From assembly GCA_900540905.1 (NCBI GenBank), contig UQHR01000044.1, positions 1 through 13,550 of the forward strand: 13,550 nucleotides of DNA, written 5' to 3'. A model generated the notes under the pieces. That model was given only the letters and a program-made list of their open reading frames with translations, had not been told where the DNA came from and made no database searches. The DNA is from an uncultured Collinsella sp. (GTDB taxonomy: Bacteria; Actinomycetota; Coriobacteriia; Coriobacteriales; Coriobacteriaceae). Of this stretch, positions 13,509 to 13,550 are shown one piece after another. Made by a program: the position numbers and the translations under genes. Positions within the stretch are counted from its first letter, which is position 1. The number at the start of each line of letters is the position of its first letter.

Positions 13509-13534
13509 GAGTCGTCCGAAAGGGCGGCTCTTTT
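13509..13534 (+). terminator. plus-strand intrinsic terminator
   Basis: GAGTCGTCC (13509-13517) and GGGCGGCTC (13522-13530) pair through nine positions, two of them G-U, around a GAAA tetraloop, followed by four T (13531-13534). The orientation is plus, yet no plus-strand gene is seen to its left in this window. Confidence 0.6.
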
Positions 13535-13550
13535 CCGTTGCATGGTTATA

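Overview
The window looks like a chromosomal segment of a high-G+C Gram-positive gut actinobacterium, most likely class Coriobacteriia and close to Collinsella. This rests on the GC-rich third codon positions, a C-terminal cell-wall sorting signal, a Tat-type lipoprotein signal and the overall gene style. No rRNA or other marker confirms the genus. All five confident genes lie on the minus strand and therefore read from right to left.

Right to left: a three-gene polar amino acid ABC importer (binding lipoprotein 12393-13319, permease 11235-12383, ATPase 10427-11212) sits behind a control region with a 22-bp operator-like dyad and a leader hairpin next to the ribosome binding site. A strong intrinsic terminator (10380-10418) ends this operon. 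It lies directly against the ribosome binding site of an M20-family metallopeptidase (8942-10369), so the peptidase may depend on read-through. Importer and peptidase together suggest peptide cleavage and amino acid scavenging.

Next is a giant wall-anchored surface adhesin of about 2275 residues (1928-8755). It has a signal peptide, an N-terminal fibro-slime/PA14-like head, two SpaA/Cna-B-like domains, a ten-domain stalk in which each domain keeps a Lys-Glu-Asn isopeptide triad, a proline-rich wall region and an unusual LPNMG sorting signal. No sortase is encoded here. A run of nine G lies between its best start codon and its signal peptide, and a one-base slip either way gives an early stop. 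This looks like an ON/OFF phase-variation switch. The adhesin is also flanked by 59-bp direct repeats (58/59 identical) of the 3' end of the M20 gene, which suggests it entered as a cassette and could be lost by recombination.

Left of the adhesin terminator, about 500 bp without a gene hold the truncated M20 3' end, a protein-like fragment and three 14-bp repeats spaced exactly 32 bp apart. Then comes prfA (release factor 1, 299-1366) with a hairpin just after its stop. The left end (1-270) holds an inverted repeat and a strongly structured element of about 98 nt with a cUUCGg tetraloop, probably an RNA made from the plus strand.
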